From Lutraria lutraria (Eukaryota > Mollusca > Bivalvia > Venerida > Mactridae), in assembly GCA_964023205.1 (NCBI GenBank), contig OZ026846.1, positions 33,872,194 to 33,936,193 of the forward strand: a DNA stretch of 64,000 nucleotides. The letters are read 5' to 3'. How positions within the stretch are numbered: the stretch's first letter is position 1; each line of letters starts with the position of its first letter. This document shows positions 61,531 through 64,000 of the stretch, one piece after another. The notes under the pieces were generated by a model, which searched no databases, had not been told where the DNA came from, and saw only the letters and a list, made by a program, of their open reading frames with translations. A program made the translations under genes and the position numbers.

Positions 61531-62860
61531 TGGCTGACTGTGTTCAAATATCTTGACGTATATATTGCAACGAAGCCATGACTTGACGGTTTGTATAAAA
61601 AGTATGGTTGTCACCTTAAAAACGAAACGTTTCCTTACTTTGATATACAAACAAGTGAACCGAAAATTCAACACTATATTCTATTAATTTTGGCGTCAGA
61701 ACGACTCAACAAATAGGTCAAAATCTAAACCATGATGCAAGACGGACAATGTAAATAAACCTGATTTTCCAACAAATCGCACTAAAGCTGTATCACATAA
61801 CTCTGATTCATTTGATGAATTTTGACGAAACAATCAGCAAATATTTTAAACTTATATACAAAATGGTCTAGTATATTATACCCACTGTATAGCCATGTAT
61901 ACATTACCTATGTAACCTCGGTTAAATTCACCAGACACGATCATGCTATCCAATCAAAACATAGATATGTGTGGAATTTTAAGTATGTCCATGACTAAAA
62001 TTAGCCTCATGGACTATAAGCTGCAATAACTTGAAATTATACAACAAGCATGTCTGGACTGGCCATACAAGTTCACAGGTTCAGCAATGAAAACTGTGGG
62101 TATAAAGATATTAATTAGATCTGGAAAAAAGGTCGTCAATATTAGAGCAACATGATTGAAGAAATTAACAAAAAAACAAAACAGACAGAACTAGAGGAGT
62201 TCATATCTAAATGAACTACTAACGTGTCCAGAGGATACGAATGACCCCGCTAAGCACTAAGTAAAAAAGGGGCCAAAACTCCTGTGAAAATGTTTTGATT
62301 TTAAAGGAATTCAAACTTGACCGTTATTTTTTATTATACACTTCCATGTAATATATGAAAGCAATCCATGACATATTTCTTTAGTTATCACTCGAAAACC
62401 AAGATTTGAACGGATGGACATGAGTAACGCTTATTTCTTCATCCGCCGTATGACGAAGAACATTCACGTTGGATGAAACAACAAATCACTGATTTGAAAA
62501 GTCACATTATTGGGGTAATTTAACATTCAATTCATTTAAAACAGTGAAGATTCTCAACCAAGTGTTTTCATCATAAGGAAGGATGTAATTTTTCTTTTGT
62601 AAATTGCTTTATATTTTACTTGAAAAAATGGCATATAATAGTAATGCCGTTTTTAACACGACATTTATCAATTTGATACATTTTTAAATATACGATGGCC
62701 TATATTTATGGAAAATTTCTGAAGAAAAATCGACCGTCCTTTTTTCCTTTTACATCCAGACATTAAAAAAGAACGACCAGACTTTACATGGAGCCATATT
62801 TAATTTTTGAAACATTTTCCCTAGAATTTACCAAAACTTGACTGGAATACGTGTCATGTG
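61531..62860. other. Intergenic with a GGAC-type repeat copy
   Basis: 62222-62470 is homologous to 28550-28812 (ACGAATGACCCCGCTAAGC; AAGATTTGAACGGATGGAC). Otherwise no supported gene. Confidence 0.5.
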
Positions 62861-62869
62861 TCCTCATTT

Positions 62870-64000
62870 AGTTAAGTCCTCGTTTGAAATTATGAAAGTA
62901 TTTGTCAGGTGTCCTAAATGGGCCAAGGGGGTCCTCGTTTGAACTTATGAAAAAGTGTTTGTCATGTGTCCTAAATGGGCCAAGGGAGTCTTCGTTTGAA
63001 CTTATGATATTGTTTGTCATGTGTCCTAAATGGGCCAAGGGAGTCTTCGTTTGAACTTATGATATTGTTTGTCATGTGTCCTAAATGGGCCAAGGGAGTC
63101 TTCGTTTGAACTTATGATATTGTTTGTCATGTGTCCTAAATGGGCCAAGGGGGTCCTCGTTTGAACTTATGATATTGTTTGTCATGTGTCCTAAATGGGC
63201 CAAGGGGGTCCTCGTTTGAACTTATGAAAAAGTGTTTGTCATGTGTCCTAAATGGGCCAAGGGAGTCTTCGTTTGAACTTATGATATTGTTTGTCATGTG
63301 TCCTAAATGGGCCAAGGGAGTCTTCGTTTGAAATTATGATATTGTTTGTCATGTGTCCTAAATGGGCCAAGGGAGTCTTCGTTTGAACTTATGATATTGT
63401 TTGTCATGTGTCCTAAATGGGCCAAGGGGGTCCTCGTTTGAACTTATGATATTGTTTGTCATGTGTCCTAAATGGGCCAAGGGGGTCCTCGTTTGAACTT
63501 ATGATATTGTTTGTCATGTGTCCTAAATGGGCCAAGGGGGTCCTCGTTTGAACTTATGATATTGTTTGTCATGTGTCCTAAATGGGCCAAGGGAGTCTTC
63601 GTTTGAACTTATGATATTGTTTGTCATGTGTCCTAAATGGGCCAAGGGGGTCCTCGTTTGAACTTATGATATTGTTTGTCATGTGTCCTAAATGGGCCAA
63701 GGGGGTCCTCGTTTGAACTTATGATATTGTTTGTCATGTGTCCTAAATGGGCCAAGGGAGTCTTCGTTTGAACTTATGATATTGTTTGTCATGTGTCCTA
63801 AATGGGCCAAGGGGGTCCTCGTTTGAACTTATGAAAAAGTGTTTGTCATGTGTCCTAAATGGGCCAAGGGAGTCTTCGTTTGAACTTATGATATTGTTTG
63901 TCATGTGTCCTAAATGGGCCAAGGGAGTCTTCGTTTGAACTTATGATATTGTTTGTCATGTGTCCTAAATGGGCCAAGGGAGTCTTCGTTTGAACTTATG
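62870..64000 (+). repeat. 55-bp minisatellite running off the window
   Basis: About 20 copies of a 55-bp unit containing GTTTGTCATGTGTCCTAAAT and GGGCCAAGGGAGTCTTCG. Two linked variants alternate (GGAGTCTTCG or GGGGTCCTCG; GATATTGT or GAAAAAGTGT). The first copies, from about 62870, are diverged. The array continues beyond 64000. Confidence 0.93.

Overview
The window looks like a piece of a lophotrochozoan, most likely bivalve mollusc, nuclear genome. It is AT-rich and gene-sparse, has short exons with GT/AG introns, many tRNA-derived SINE-like repeats, MITEs and minisatellites, and animal gene families (OGFR-like, SLC17 transporter, rhodopsin-type GPCR, and cysteine-rich ectodomain proteins of a type I associate with mollusc Mth-like receptors). 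The taxon is an inference; no rRNA or mitochondrial marker is present.

Layout. 988-3902: a non-autonomous DNA transposon with inverted ends. 4.2-6.3 kb: putative 5' flank of the first gene, with ISRE-like motifs. 6294-14290 (+): an OGFR-like gene in six coding exons whose conserved domain is sandwiched between two different acidic tandem-repeat regions. 14.6-18.1 kb: a tandem pair of a repeat carrying tRNA-like sequences, one copy split by a nested repeat. 18.5-19.3 kb (-): a decayed LINE. 20151-21287 (+): an intronless peptide-type GPCR, followed at once by a 2 kb array of 93-bp units. 27514-41985 (-): a complete 12-exon SLC17-type transporter; one intron is almost wholly a 52-bp minisatellite built from the 3' splice site and start of the adjoining exon. 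42-47 kb: repeats and tRNA-like relics. 47.5-60.4 kb (-): a segmental duplication with two intact three-exon genes for secreted or membrane-anchored SMB-like ectodomain proteins, a broken third copy between them, and a related but independently expanded satellite array downstream of each intact gene. 62.9-64 kb: a 55-bp array running off the window.

The genes do not form an operon or an obvious pathway. The unifying theme is repeat turnover: at least nine tandem arrays, three of them inside genes (two coding, one intronic spanning splice signals), plus nested transposons. Exon coordinates were derived by hand from splice consensus, reading phase and family knowledge. Phases agree at every junction of the four spliced genes, but no transcript evidence is available.
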